The translations under genes and the position numbers were made by a program. From Anaerostipes sp. (GTDB taxonomy: Bacteria; Bacillota; Clostridia; Lachnospirales; Lachnospiraceae): DNA of 64,000 nucleotides. The stretch is taken from positions 124,001 through 188,000 of the forward strand of contig NZ_JAGZSD010000004.1 of assembly GCF_018381315.1 (NCBI RefSeq). Direction: 5' to 3'. The first letter of the stretch is position 1. The number at the start of each line of letters is the position of its first letter. The notes under the pieces were generated by a model, which searched no databases, was not told the origin of the DNA, and was given only the letters and a program-made list of their open reading frames with translations. Of the stretch, positions 22,921-32,224 are shown piece by piece.

Positions 22921-24018
22921 TTATTCATATATTTTTTTCACAGAGTCCATAGTAGCACTCATATTCATAAGCAGGCTGTCTGCAATGGTGATTGCCGCCA
23001 TTGACTCAACAACAACAACTGCTCTCGGCACGATCATCGGATCATGTCTTCCCTTAACAGAAAGCTCGATTTCTTCCCCATCTTTACCTGCTGTAGTCTG
23101 GACCTTGGCAATAGAAGGAGTCGGTTTAACCGCAGCACGGAACACAAGAGGGCTTCCATCGCTGATGCCTCCCAAAACTCCGCCTGAATGATTGGTCTTC
23201 TTTATAAAATCTCCATCCCGGCAGATGTAAGCATCGTTATTTGCAGACCCATTGGATGATGCAGCCGCAAAGCCATCCCCGATCTCAAATCCTTTGACTG
23301 CTCCGATAGACAGAATCGCTTTTGCCAGGCCGGCATCCAGCTTTTCAAACACAGGATCACCGATGCCAGGCTTTAAACCTTCCACCACACATTCGATGAT
23401 GCCTCCCATAGAATCTTTTTCTTTCATCATTTGATCCGCATATTCCTGAACCCGGGCAGCTGCCTCTTTATCCGGCATATAAAAAGGATTTTGAAACATT
23501 TCTTCCATATGGAACTTTTCTGCGTCTGCAGCAATGCCGCCGATCTCCTTCGCATATGCGGTGATTGATATTCCAACCTCCGCCAGAAGTTTGGATGCCA
23601 CTGCACCTGCCGCAACCCGCCCAATTGTCTCTCGTCCGGAAGACCTTCCTCCGCCCCGGTAATCCCGGATTCCATATTTGGCATCATATGTGTAATCCGC
23701 ATGGCCAGGCCGGTAAATGTCTTTAATCTGGCTGTAGTCTTTAGACTTCTGGTTCTTATTATATACAGCCATGGAAATAGGAGTACCTGTAGTCTTTCCC
23801 TCAAAAACACCGGATAGGATCTCAACCTGGTCATCCTCTTTTCTGGGTGTTGTATATTTTGACTGTCCCGGCTTTCTGCGGTTTAAGAACTGCTGGATCT
23901 CTTCCTGGGAGATAGACAGTCCCGCCGGGCATCCGTCCACCACGACTCCAAGTCCCTCTCCGTGCGTCTCTCCCCATGTTGTGATTCTGAATAATGTGCC
24001 AATGCTTGAACCTGCCAT
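22921..24018 (-). CDS. aroC: chorismate synthase
   Basis: 365 residues. It begins GSSIGTLFRITTWGESHG-like (here TWGETHGEGLGVVVDGCPAG), the family's first signature. RPGHADYTYDAKYGIRDYRGGGRSSGRET and the C-terminal GGISDGSPLVFRAAVKPTPSI follow. It makes chorismate from EPSP using reduced FMN. It is in a minus-strand run with the S1 protein (18 bp upstream) and tgt. The first enzyme of the pathway, DAHP synthase, is in this window at 37.9 kb, and FMN-linked riboflavin uptake at 36.8 kb. Confidence 0.97.
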   Translation of the reverse strand: MAGSSIGTLFRITTWGETHGEGLGVVVDGCPAGLSISQEEIQQFLNRRKPGQSKYTTPRKEDDQVEILSGVFEGKTTGTPISMAVYNKNQKSKDYSQIKDIYRPGHADYTYDAKYGIRDYRGGGRSSGRETIGRVAAGAVASKLLAEVGISITAYAKEIGGIAADAEKFHMEEMFQNPFYMPDKEAAARVQEYADQMMKEKDSMGGIIECVVEGLKPGIGDPVFEKLDAGLAKAILSIGAVKGFEIGDGFAAASSNGSANNDAYICRDGDFIKKTNHSGGVLGGISDGSPLVFRAAVKPTPSIAKVQTTAGKDGEEIELSVKGRHDPMIVPRAVVVVESMAAITIADSLLMNMSATMDSVKKIYE

Positions 24019-24036
24019 CTTTTGATTCCTCTCTGA

Positions 24037-24948
24037 TTATAACTTAATATTTGCCAATAAATCTCCAAGGCTGGTCTGTGCCTTTTCTTCTTCCTTATAT
24101 TCAATGCCCGTCTCAATCTTTTCAGCCTCTTTAGATTCTTCCAGAGCTTTCATGCTCAGGCTGATCTTATTGTCTGCAATCTTAAGCAGTTTGACTTTGA
24201 CCTTCTGCCCTTCCTCTACCATCTCTTTCGGGCTTTTGATCCTTTTTTCACTAAATTGGGAAATATGGATCAGGCCGCTGAGTCCGTCTCCCAAGTCTAC
24301 AAATGCTCCGTAAGGCATGATATTTTCCACAGTTCCTTCCAGCACCATTCCCGGACGCATCATCGCCATCTTATGATTCAGTTCCTCCCGGGCCTTTGCT
24401 TTTGCCACCTCTTTTGCTGACAGCACAAGCCTGTTTTTGCTTTCATCCACTGTGATAATCTTTGCTTCCACTTCTTTTTTTAACCATGTATTTAGATCTT
24501 CCACATAGTTCAGGGAAAGCTGTGAAGCCGGAATAAATCCGCGGATGCCTTCTACATAAACAATCACTCCTCCGTTGACAACTCCGCCTACTGTCAGTGT
24601 AAGTACCGTTTCTTCCTCCATCAGTTTCTGCAAATGATCCCATGCAAGAACCTGATTTGCTTCCCGTTTAGACAGCAGGATATTGCCTTCTCCGTCGTCA
24701 GCAGATATTACTTTTGCTTTTACCCTGTCTCCCTCTTTCAAAACTTCTGTCAACGTGACATTGGGATCATCACTGTACTCGGAAGCCTTAAGGATCCCCT
24801 GAGCGTAATACTTTAAGTCAATGACTGCTTCTTCATCGCTGACACTTAAGACATCACCCTCAACTATATCTCCTTCATCCATCTTGCGGAAGGATGCTTC
24901 CAATTCATTTTCATATTGTTCCATTGTCTCTTTTATTTCTTCTGCCAT
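24037..24948 (-). CDS. S1 RNA-binding domain protein (ribosomal S1 homologue)
   Basis: 303 residues from ATG 24948 after AAGGAG; a longer frame lacks a site. Three S1 (OB) domains: about 18-90 (GDIVEGDVLSVSDEEAVIDL), 100-170 (VLTLTVGGVVNGGVIVYVEGIRGFIP-type) and 185-260 (GMVLEGTVENIMPYGAFVDL, GLIHISQF). An acidic Glu/Lys-rich tail follows. Low-GC Gram-positives often carry such shortened S1 proteins, which help ribosomes bind structured mRNA. Cytoplasmic. Confidence 0.88.
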   Translation of the reverse strand: MAEEIKETMEQYENELEASFRKMDEGDIVEGDVLSVSDEEAVIDLKYYAQGILKASEYSDDPNVTLTEVLKEGDRVKAKVISADDGEGNILLSKREANQVLAWDHLQKLMEEETVLTLTVGGVVNGGVIVYVEGIRGFIPASQLSLNYVEDLNTWLKKEVEAKIITVDESKNRLVLSAKEVAKAKAREELNHKMAMMRPGMVLEGTVENIMPYGAFVDLGDGLSGLIHISQFSEKRIKSPKEMVEEGQKVKVKLLKIADNKISLSMKALEESKEAEKIETGIEYKEEEKAQTSLGDLLANIKL

Positions 24949-25023
24949 TTTAAATCTCCTTTCACGAAACCACTGCAATAAGCCTCATTATAACACAGAA
25001 TAGAGAAGATTTTAACTTGTTTC

Positions 25024-27129
25024 TTATGATTTTCGGGTTCTGCAGAAGAAAAATACAAGATAAAATGCTGCCGGAATATAGATGCCGGCAGGGATAAATT
25101 GATACAGGCTGTCATAAATGCCGGAATGTTTGTCTTCAATTTCAAATGACACTGCTTTGCTGGACTTTGCACCGGATGCTCCCACAGCTTCAGCCTTGAT
25201 CCGGTGTTTTCCCTTTGTCTTACACTGAATCATCACCTGGTCTCCGGCAGCGGATATTTTCTTTTCATCGATCCACAGGCCCGTCAGGCGGCCGGCACTC
25301 CCCTGAACCTTTACCTGAATTTCTTTTTTCCCCTTATATGTGCTTCCGTTTCTGACCCCGGATACAAGAATCACAGGTGGCTCTGTATCATGGATAAATT
25401 CCAGCGGCGTCTGTATCGTATTTTCATGTCCGGTCAGATCTTTCATTTTTACCTTGATCTGGTTTTTCCCGTTCTTTAGATATTTCCGGTTTACATACAG
25501 GTCATCTCCTTTCCGCTCATATGGCACAGTCTTTCCGTTCACTGAAAACTCTGTCACGTAGGCCGGCACTACATTCTTTATATGAAAGCCGAACCGGGTT
25601 TCCTTCTCTCCTGAATTGCTTGTATGTATCGTTTTTTGGACCGGCACAATCTCCGTACCCTTACAGCTTACAGTAAAAGAAAGCTTTTCCGATGTCTTGT
25701 TGCCGGCGCTGTCCTGGGCACAGATCTCAGCAGAATAGTACCCATCCTGAGACAATTTCGGATAAGAAAGCTTGATCTGCTTTCCGGGCTGGACTTTTTC
25801 AGTCTTTACAAGTTTTCCGTTTAATGAAAGTGAGATCTCTGCAGGACTTTCATCTGTACAGGTAACCTGAGGTTCTGCTGCAAAATTATAAATCCCAAAC
25901 GGCTTCACCCCCTGAACCTGCAGGTCCGGGCCTTTTCTGTCAATAAAAAAATCTTCTGCCGAGGACTCCCCGCAGTTTCCTGCCTGATCCTTACATGCTA
26001 CAGAAAGCCTCTGCTTTCCCTCCTCCGCAAAATAAACATCAGCCCTTATCATATCTCCTTTTCTCTTTAACTCCCTTATGACTCCATTGGTATCCCAGCG
26101 AACACTCTCTGTATCCAGAAACCGATCCCTTATAATCACCTCGATCCTGCATGTATTCCGCATATATGTCTCTTCCTGTTCCCTCTTAATATGTATATAA
26201 GGCTCCGTTCTGTCCAGAAAAATATTCTTTCTCCAGGATCTTTTTGATTCATTGCCCGCCTCATCCTTCTGCCTGATACTGACCTGATATTTCCCCTCTT
26301 CATGTAATATCAGCCGGTTTCCCTCTGTTGTTTTGGTATTCCCTGTTGTCAGGTTTTTGACCTTAATCCTTGTCCTGATTCCGGGCCCCGGCCCCTTTTT
26401 TTCATTTACCCATATCTTTGCATCCCTCCGGTACCATCCGTTTTTCTCTGTCTTTGTGCATCTCACATCTGGTTTATGGAGATTCTTCTTCCAAACTTTC
26501 ACACAAACACTGACTGCTTTGCTTCGGTTTCCCGCTCTGGATACTGCCCGTATTTGATAGTTATGGATCCCATTTTTCTGAACGTTCATCATATCTTCAT
26601 TACATGGATTCCACTCATTTTCTTTTGTATCTCTGTATTCAAAGCAGGTCATGCCGGAAAACGAACTGCCTCCGGAAAGTTTTATATCAACGGAACGGTT
26701 CGTCCACGTCCCCTGTTCATATGAACCTGTATTCACCTCCGGCTTTTCCGGAGCCTTTGTCTCCAGACAGAATTCCGGAACAGAATATGATTCATCTCCG
26801 TATACTGCGGTCACCCGATACCAGCCCTGACGCCGAAAAACGATACTTCCTTCCCCGCCGGATGTCCATTGGATATCTCCTTCATCCCACTTTTCTTTTC
26901 CATCATTCCCCTCGGCAAAACAGATCACTTTCTCCTTCTCTGCATCCTCCCTTCTCAGAACAATCTTCAGCTTTCTTTCCTTTGTAAAATAAGTACCTGA
27001 TTCTCCGTCTTCAAACTCCAATGTCAAAGAAGGTTCTTCCCTTTCTTCTGCCAAAACTGTATATCCTGCTGCCAAAACTGCCGCAGCAATAACAAAAACC
27101 AGTCCCGCAAGCTTTTTTCGATCCAACAT
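25024..27129 (-). CDS. surface-exposed Ig-like repeat protein, membrane anchored
   Basis: 701 residues. N-terminal membrane/signal segment (about 8-27), then six or seven Ig-like beta domains with recurring patterns such as DRTEPYIHI, DRKGPDLQV, DTEPPVILVSGV and GNKTSEKLSFTV (Big/HYR-type), and one C-terminal membrane helix (about 677-694) with CRTRKS outside it. No LPXTG sorting motif. It starts 2 bp after the kinase stop, so translation is coupled. It may be a kinase-regulated wall or adhesion component, or an external sensor for it. Confidence 0.75.
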   Translation of the reverse strand: MLDRKKLAGLVFVIAAAVLAAGYTVLAEEREEPSLTLEFEDGESGTYFTKERKLKIVLRREDAEKEKVICFAEGNDGKEKWDEGDIQWTSGGEGSIVFRRQGWYRVTAVYGDESYSVPEFCLETKAPEKPEVNTGSYEQGTWTNRSVDIKLSGGSSFSGMTCFEYRDTKENEWNPCNEDMMNVQKNGIHNYQIRAVSRAGNRSKAVSVCVKVWKKNLHKPDVRCTKTEKNGWYRRDAKIWVNEKKGPGPGIRTRIKVKNLTTGNTKTTEGNRLILHEEGKYQVSIRQKDEAGNESKRSWRKNIFLDRTEPYIHIKREQEETYMRNTCRIEVIIRDRFLDTESVRWDTNGVIRELKRKGDMIRADVYFAEEGKQRLSVACKDQAGNCGESSAEDFFIDRKGPDLQVQGVKPFGIYNFAAEPQVTCTDESPAEISLSLNGKLVKTEKVQPGKQIKLSYPKLSQDGYYSAEICAQDSAGNKTSEKLSFTVSCKGTEIVPVQKTIHTSNSGEKETRFGFHIKNVVPAYVTEFSVNGKTVPYERKGDDLYVNRKYLKNGKNQIKVKMKDLTGHENTIQTPLEFIHDTEPPVILVSGVRNGSTYKGKKEIQVKVQGSAGRLTGLWIDEKKISAAGDQVMIQCKTKGKHRIKAEAVGASGAKSSKAVSFEIEDKHSGIYDSLYQFIPAGIYIPAAFYLVFFFCRTRKS

Positions 27130-27131
27130 CT

Positions 27132-28925
27132 CTATTTGCTTCCCTCCCCTAATATGGCACCAAGCCTCTGAAATTCCGTGTCCCTGGCAGCTCCAAGCTG
27201 CCTGGCCCTGCGGTACATCAATGCCGCCATGTCCTTTTTTCCTTCTCTGGCCAGATAAAAACCGTATTCAATGTATCCGGCCGCAGCTTTCGGATACCTG
27301 CTGATCGTTGTCTCATACGCCTTTTCCGCCTCTTTTTTTCTGTTATGCTCCGCCAGCAGCCTGGCTTTTTTTATCTGTATCTCAGCTTTGTCTTCTTCCC
27401 GCTTTGCAGCATCCATACACTGCTCTGCAGCCTCCAGCCACAGATTAAGTCCATATCTGTCTGCCGTACGCTCATAAAAAGCCAGTTTCTCCTGCAGAAC
27501 AGCCTTTTTGTCATCTTCAGGCTCTGCTTTTTCCTCCATCTGCTTTACAAGTTTCCTCTGCTTTTCATCAACATCTGTAAAATCTTCCAGTTCCTTTCTT
27601 TTTTCAGTATAAATTCTGTACAGAAAATAGATCTGCCGGAAACTGACAGCCTTTTGTTCAATTCTCTCAAGAAGATTCATCAGTTTCTCTGTCTGACAGG
27701 CACCTCCTGCAAGGATATCAGCAAGCTCTGTCAAAGCCCGTCCGGTCACAGACGGATCCTGCTGCATGGACAAATATCTGAGAGCCAAAGCCGGGTCAGG
27801 AGAGTATCCTCCTGTTCCCTCCTTCCCCTGAAGATACATCTCTCCCACAGTCATCAGAAGACGGTCTTTTCCCCTGGCAGAAAAATCCTTTGCCTCAATA
27901 AACTCAGCAAGAGCCAGCAGTCCCTCCTTTTCCTTTCCAGCTGACTGATAGTATCTCAAAAGACATTCATATGCAGACAGACTCTCAGGCTCTTCCTCTA
28001 TGGCCATCTCGTAATACCGGACTGCCCGGGTTGAAAATTTCCCTCCATCTTTCCCTTCTTCCTCTTTGGCCATGTACAAAAATCGGGAATCCGCCGGCCG
28101 TTCCTGCTTTCCTTCAACTGCGCCGAAAATGCCAATCATAACAGCAGAGCATGCGGCTGCAGCCATGTATCTGATCTTAAAACGCTTTCCTGCAATCTTT
28201 CGAAGCTCCTTTTGGACTTCCGATGCTGAAGAAAACCGGTTCTTTTTCTCAGTCTCCAAACAGCCTTTCAGTATCTTGGAAAATTTATCGGAAAGTCCGT
28301 AGTTCAGGTTGTCTGTCCAAGGTTTCTCCAATGGATGATTTCCTGTGGCCATATGGTATAAACTCATTCCCAGGCTGTAAATATCGCTTTGCTCATCTGT
28401 CTGCCCAAAAGCATCCATCTGTTCAGGCGGTGCATAACCCCGGGTTCCCTTCTTTTTATTCCCTTTTCTCCCCAGTTTTGCAGTGCCGAAATCGATCAGG
28501 ATCAGGGTTCCTTCCTTTGAGATGATCAGGTTTGAGGGTTTGATATCACAGTGAATCACAGGCGGAAATCTTCCGTGAAGATAGGAGAGAATACTGCTGA
28601 TCTGTATCCCCCATAAAGCTGTCTGCTTCTCTGATACTTTCCCATATCTCCTGATATATTCTTTCACTGTAATACCAGGTATATAACCCATCGCAAGACA
28701 GACAAATTCCTTATCTGCTGATACCCCGATGAATTTTGGTATTCCAGGATGATCCAGGCACTTAAGAATCTCGGCCTCCTGAATGCTGTCCAGAACTTTT
28801 CTCCGGACTCTTTTTACCGCTATATATCCGGTCCGCTTTCTGTCCCAGGCCAGGTATACTTCGCCTTCCCCTCCCTGCCCGATCTTTCTTATCAGTGTAT
28901 AGGGTCCTGTGATTTCATTCTCCAT
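27132..28925 (-). CDS. membrane Ser/Thr protein kinase with TPR-like C-terminus
   Basis: 597 residues. Hanks kinase domain at about 6-245: Gly-rich loop GQGGEGEVY, Lys38, catalytic HCDIKPSN with Asp127, DFG at 145-147, and activation loop ending GYAPPEQ. One membrane helix at about 253-270. The extracytoplasmic part (about 275-597) is all helical with TPR-like repeats (YYEMAIEEEPESLSAYECLL, AYETTISRYPKAAAGYIEYG). This differs from PrkC kinases, which carry PASTA repeats, so the sensed signal is probably not muropeptide. It pairs with the PP2C gene 1 bp upstream. Confidence 0.9.
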   Translation of the reverse strand: MENEITGPYTLIRKIGQGGEGEVYLAWDRKRTGYIAVKRVRRKVLDSIQEAEILKCLDHPGIPKFIGVSADKEFVCLAMGYIPGITVKEYIRRYGKVSEKQTALWGIQISSILSYLHGRFPPVIHCDIKPSNLIISKEGTLILIDFGTAKLGRKGNKKKGTRGYAPPEQMDAFGQTDEQSDIYSLGMSLYHMATGNHPLEKPWTDNLNYGLSDKFSKILKGCLETEKKNRFSSASEVQKELRKIAGKRFKIRYMAAAACSAVMIGIFGAVEGKQERPADSRFLYMAKEEEGKDGGKFSTRAVRYYEMAIEEEPESLSAYECLLRYYQSAGKEKEGLLALAEFIEAKDFSARGKDRLLMTVGEMYLQGKEGTGGYSPDPALALRYLSMQQDPSVTGRALTELADILAGGACQTEKLMNLLERIEQKAVSFRQIYFLYRIYTEKRKELEDFTDVDEKQRKLVKQMEEKAEPEDDKKAVLQEKLAFYERTADRYGLNLWLEAAEQCMDAAKREEDKAEIQIKKARLLAEHNRKKEAEKAYETTISRYPKAAAGYIEYGFYLAREGKKDMAALMYRRARQLGAARDTEFQRLGAILGEGSK

Positions 28926-28926
28926 A

Positions 28927-29676
28927 TCAGGATACTTTCACCACAATGCATGACAGATTATCCAGCTCTCCCCTCTCTTTCACTTTATCAAAACAGCTTT
29001 TGACCCATTGTTTCATCTTCTCCTTGGAAGCCTCCACCTCATAGATCTCTTCTTCTCTCAGCATGCCGTAAAAACCATCAGTGCACAGCAAAAATTCCAT
29101 ACCGGACTTCAGCCTGCCGTTGTAGCAGTCTATGGTAATCTCCTTTGTCACACCGATACACTGCATCAGAATATGTTTTCTTGCATCGGTCTTTGCCTCC
29201 TCTTTCGTCAGCAGGCCGCGGCTCACCTCCTCCTGTACAAGTGTGTGGTCTCTGGTGACGTACTTCTGTTCCCTGTCAAACCAATAGGCCCTGGTATCCC
29301 CGATATTTAACACGAAGAAGCGGCGGTCTGCAGCAAATAAAAGTGTCAGTGTGCTCCCCATAGAATCGCCATACTCCCTGCTCAGAAGAATCAGTCTGTG
29401 ATTAATCCTTTTAATGGCGGCCACCAGCTCTTTCTGAATCCTTGTAATTTTCATCTTCTGTTTCAAAAGAACCGGAAGCGTATGAGTGAACCACCTGTCC
29501 AGAGAGCCCACTATATATCCGCTGGCAATCTCCCCTCTGCTGAGTCCTCCCATACCATCGCACATAACTGCCATCAATATCTGTTTTCCGCATAACTCCT
29601 CTTCTTTTAAGAGATAAGAATCCTGATTGGAGTCTCTGCCGTTGCCCATATCGGTCATTTCTACAATTTGAAACAT
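28927..29676 (-). CDS. PP2C-family Ser/Thr phosphatase
   Basis: 249 residues from ATG 29676 after AAGGAGG. Metal motifs: GRDSNQDS (first Asp), MCDGMGGLSRGE (Asp40), NIGDTRAYWF, and the C-terminal GELDNLSCIVV. No membrane segment, so it is cytosolic. It is the first gene of a three-gene operon (phosphatase, kinase, surface protein) and would reverse the kinase reaction. Confidence 0.92.
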   Translation of the reverse strand: MFQIVEMTDMGNGRDSNQDSYLLKEEELCGKQILMAVMCDGMGGLSRGEIASGYIVGSLDRWFTHTLPVLLKQKMKITRIQKELVAAIKRINHRLILLSREYGDSMGSTLTLLFAADRRFFVLNIGDTRAYWFDREQKYVTRDHTLVQEEVSRGLLTKEEAKTDARKHILMQCIGVTKEITIDCYNGRLKSGMEFLLCTDGFYGMLREEEIYEVEASKEKMKQWVKSCFDKVKERGELDNLSCIVVKVS

Positions 29677-29761
29677 AATGTAAATCCTCCTTTTATTTCC
29701 AATTCTTAATCTCATTATACATATATTCCCAATTCAAGTCAAATATATTTTAAAATAAATA

Positions 29762-29808
29762 TTGACTTTTCCTTTTGCCTATTATATTATTGTACTAGAT
29801 ACTTAATA
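29762..29808 (+). promoter_or_regulatory. promoter and likely operator of the GntR-ABC operon
   Basis: -35 TTGACT (29762-29767), 17-bp spacer, -10 TATTAT (29785-29790). Just after it lies GTACTAGATACTTAATAC (29792-29809), a GTAC-type imperfect dyad of the kind bound by YtrA-family repressors. This supports autoregulation. Confidence 0.7.
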
Positions 29809-29827
29809 CAAGAAAGTGAGGTATATT

Positions 29828-30175
29828 ATGGCATGGGAATTAACGGATGACCGGCCGATTTATCTTCAGCTGATGGAACATATCCAAGGTGATATTCTTT
29901 CCGGTATTTATCCTCTGGGGGGGAAACTGCCTTCTGTCCGGGATCTGGCAGCTGATGCTTCTGTCAATCCCAACACGATGCAGAAAGCACTGTCTGAATT
30001 GGAACGGATCGGCCTGCTCTATTCCCAGAGGACCAGCGGACGATTTGTTACCGAAGATAAAAAGCTGATTCAATCACTTCAGTCTTCAATCGCTGAAAAA
30101 GAAATCTCCGAGTTCTTAAAGAAAATGGAGCGATATGGCCTGACAAGAGAAGATATTATCAACCTAATAAAATGA
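29828..30175 (+). CDS. GntR family (YtrA subfamily) transcriptional regulator
   Basis: 115 residues from ATG 29828. N-terminal winged helix: DRPIYLQLMEHIQGDILSGI, KLPSVRDLAADASVNPNTMQ, LERIGLLYSQRTSGRFV. Only a short helical C-terminal region follows, as in YtrA regulators, which control adjacent ABC exporters. It overlaps or abuts the ATPase gene downstream. Confidence 0.9.
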   Translation: MAWELTDDRPIYLQLMEHIQGDILSGIYPLGGKLPSVRDLAADASVNPNTMQKALSELERIGLLYSQRTSGRFVTEDKKLIQSLQSSIAEKEISEFLKKMERYGLTREDIINLIK

Positions 30176-30192
30176 CAATGAGAGGTATGTAT

Positions 30193-30891
30193 ATGAATTA
30201 TATTCTTGAATGCAATAACCTTTCCAAGGTCTATTCCGGATTTTTGGCCTTGGACAGACTGAATCTAAAAATCCCTTCCGGACGGATCATCGGGCTTCTG
30301 GGGCCTAACGGAAGCGGAAAAAGCACACTGATCAAACTGATCAATCATCTTCTGACACCAACAGAAGGCGATATCCTGTTTGACAGCCAGCCTTTGGGCA
30401 TCCATTCCCGGGAGCACATTTCATATCTTCCGGACCGTATGTATCTGCCGGAATGGATGAAGATCCATGAGGTTTTCACTTACTTTGATGATTTTTACAA
30501 AGATTTTAACAAAGAAAAAGCACTTTTTATGCTGAAGGATCTTGGCATTGATGAAAATAAACGCCTGAAATCGCTGTCTAAGGGGACAAAGGAAAAGGTT
30601 CAGCTTATTTTAGTCATGAGCCGGAATGCCAAGCTGTACCTTCTGGATGAGCCTATTGCCGGTGTGGATCCTGCCGCCCGCGACTACATCTTAAAAACTA
30701 TTATCTCCAATTACAATCCGGATGCCAGCCTGATCATTTCCACTCATCTGATCAGTGACATCGAGACTGTCCTGGATGATGTTCTGTTTTTGCAGAATGG
30801 TAAAATCACTTTGTCTGCAACCGTGGACCAGATCCGCGAGGAAAAACAAAAATCTGTAGATCAGTTATTCAGGGAGGTGTTCAAATGCTAG
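30193..30891 (+). CDS. ABC transporter ATP-binding protein
   Basis: 232 residues from ATG 30193 (GAGAGG ahead); an in-frame ATG at 30172 overlapping the regulator's stop is also possible. Walker A GPNGSGKST, then LSKGTKEKVQLILVMS in place of the usual LSGGQ, Walker B LYLLDEPIAGVD, and switch HLISD. The altered signature is common in YtrB/BcrA-type exporters. It works with the permease that overlaps its end. Confidence 0.92.
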   Translation: MNYILECNNLSKVYSGFLALDRLNLKIPSGRIIGLLGPNGSGKSTLIKLINHLLTPTEGDILFDSQPLGIHSREHISYLPDRMYLPEWMKIHEVFTYFDDFYKDFNKEKALFMLKDLGIDENKRLKSLSKGTKEKVQLILVMSRNAKLYLLDEPIAGVDPAARDYILKTIISNYNPDASLIISTHLISDIETVLDDVLFLQNGKITLSATVDQIREEKQKSVDQLFREVFKC

Positions 30892-31667
30892 GAAAATTAC
30901 TGAAATATGAACTGAAAGCAACTGCCCGGTATTTTGTTCCCCTGCTGGCCACATTCGGCGGGATTACATTGCTGTTTAAACTGTTTATGGCAATGATCGG
31001 CTTCGGAAACGACCCTCTGCGCATGACATTCAGTATCTTTATCGTGACCATCTACGTTGTTGCGGTTATCGCCCTGTTCCTCATGTGCTTCATTATTTCG
31101 TTTTACCGTTTTTACAAAAACTTTTACACAGATGAAGGATATTTGAGTTTTACGCTTCCGGTATCCATCAATCTTCAGATTCTGAACAAACTTATCATCA
31201 GTATTTTTTGGATGTTGGTATCCATTGCTGCGTTCCTGCTGTCCATTTTTATTTTCCTGGCAGCTACGCCTTATTGGAAGGATTTCTTCCATGTGCTGTC
31301 TCTTTCATTCCAGGAATTCAGCAAGATTGATGCGGGCATTCGGTTTTTGTTTATCACAGAAACTTTATCTGCTTTGGTGCTGAATGCTGTGGCATCGCCG
31401 CTGTTCATATATCTGTGCATCACCATCGGAGGGCTTTTGCCGAACCACCGCCTGGCCGCATCTATAGGTACTTATTTCCTGGCGACCGCAGCGCTCTCCC
31501 TGGTAAGTAATATAGTTTCATTGTTTTTCCCGAACTTTATGAACTTTACAGGACTGGAGGAATTCTGCTATTACCTGATGCCTATGGTACTGATAGGCTG
31601 CATTATAGAGATCTTCGTTTCCTTCTTCCTGACAAAGTATCTTATGGAACGAAGGACAAATCTTTAG
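30885..31667 (+). CDS. ABC transporter permease
   Basis: 260 residues with six membrane segments (about 17-35, 50-77, 104-127, 165-188, 198-218, 226-250). It overlaps the ATPase gene by 7 bp, as usual for one complex. Substrate unknown; YtrA-controlled systems often respond to wall-active antibiotics. Confidence 0.85.
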   Translation: MLGKLLKYELKATARYFVPLLATFGGITLLFKLFMAMIGFGNDPLRMTFSIFIVTIYVVAVIALFLMCFIISFYRFYKNFYTDEGYLSFTLPVSINLQILNKLIISIFWMLVSIAAFLLSIFIFLAATPYWKDFFHVLSLSFQEFSKIDAGIRFLFITETLSALVLNAVASPLFIYLCITIGGLLPNHRLAASIGTYFLATAALSLVSNIVSLFFPNFMNFTGLEEFCYYLMPMVLIGCIIEIFVSFFLTKYLMERRTNL

Positions 31668-31677
31668 GACAAATAAA

Positions 31678-31714
31678 AAGCCGGCAGGTGATCTTCTCAT
31701 CCTGCCGGCTTTTT
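31678..31714. terminator. bidirectional intrinsic terminator
   Basis: AAAAGCCGGCAGG, 12-nt loop, CCTGCCGGCTTTTT: a 13-bp perfect stem with T tracts on both strands. It serves the ABC operon and the converging 31737 gene. Confidence 0.92.
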
Positions 31715-31736
31715 GACTGTATTCTCTTAAAACTGT

Positions 31737-32024
31737 CTATTCCTCTTCTTTTACCATTTCCAAGTCTGCTTCCATGACTTTAATATCTCCGCGGATTTTT
31801 TCAATGAGATTAAACAAATCAATATAATCCGCTTCCGGATAATCCATATGAGACTCAAAATACTGCCGTCCAACCTGTTCATACAAATCATCCAATTCAC
31901 GCTTCGCAACACGGATATCATTTTTAATTTTAGCAGTATCCGCTACTTCTCTGGCCTTTTTCGCCGCTGCTTTTCCTGTACTTGTAATCGTCTGTTCAAT
32001 CTTATCAAATAAATCCTTTGGCAT
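31737..32024 (-). CDS. small coiled-coil hypothetical protein
   Basis: 95 residues from ATG 32024 (GAGGAG nine bases ahead; an ATG at 32030 is too close to it). Begins MPKDLFDKIEQTITSTGKAA, then a Lys/Ala-rich helix and long charged helices (IKNDIRVAKRELDDLYEQVG, IRGDIKVMEADLEMVKEEE). No membrane segment, no known catalytic motif. Such proteins are common single genes in Lachnospiraceae; function unknown. Confidence 0.7.
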   Translation of the reverse strand: MPKDLFDKIEQTITSTGKAAAKKAREVADTAKIKNDIRVAKRELDDLYEQVGRQYFESHMDYPEADYIDLFNLIEKIRGDIKVMEADLEMVKEEE

Positions 32025-32181
32025 AATCATCGTCTCCTCACATATTTTTCTTAAATTATACCCTATAGCGCGCGGTACGTCCAGACTGATGCCGCTCTAT
32101 CTCTGCAATACTTACATCTTCTTCTGCAGATACCACAGTCTTCCCGCAAAGGCGGTCTGAGCGGCCACTTACACTGCAGAA

Positions 32182-32217
32182 AAGACGGCAGAATATCAAA
32201 ACTCTGCCGTCTTTTAA
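32182..32217 (-). terminator. terminator of thrC
   Basis: AAAAGACGGCAGAGTTT...TCTGCCGTCTTTT on the minus strand, directly after the thrC stop. Ten-bp GC-containing stem with T tail. Confidence 0.85.
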
Positions 32218-32224
32218 GACTTCA

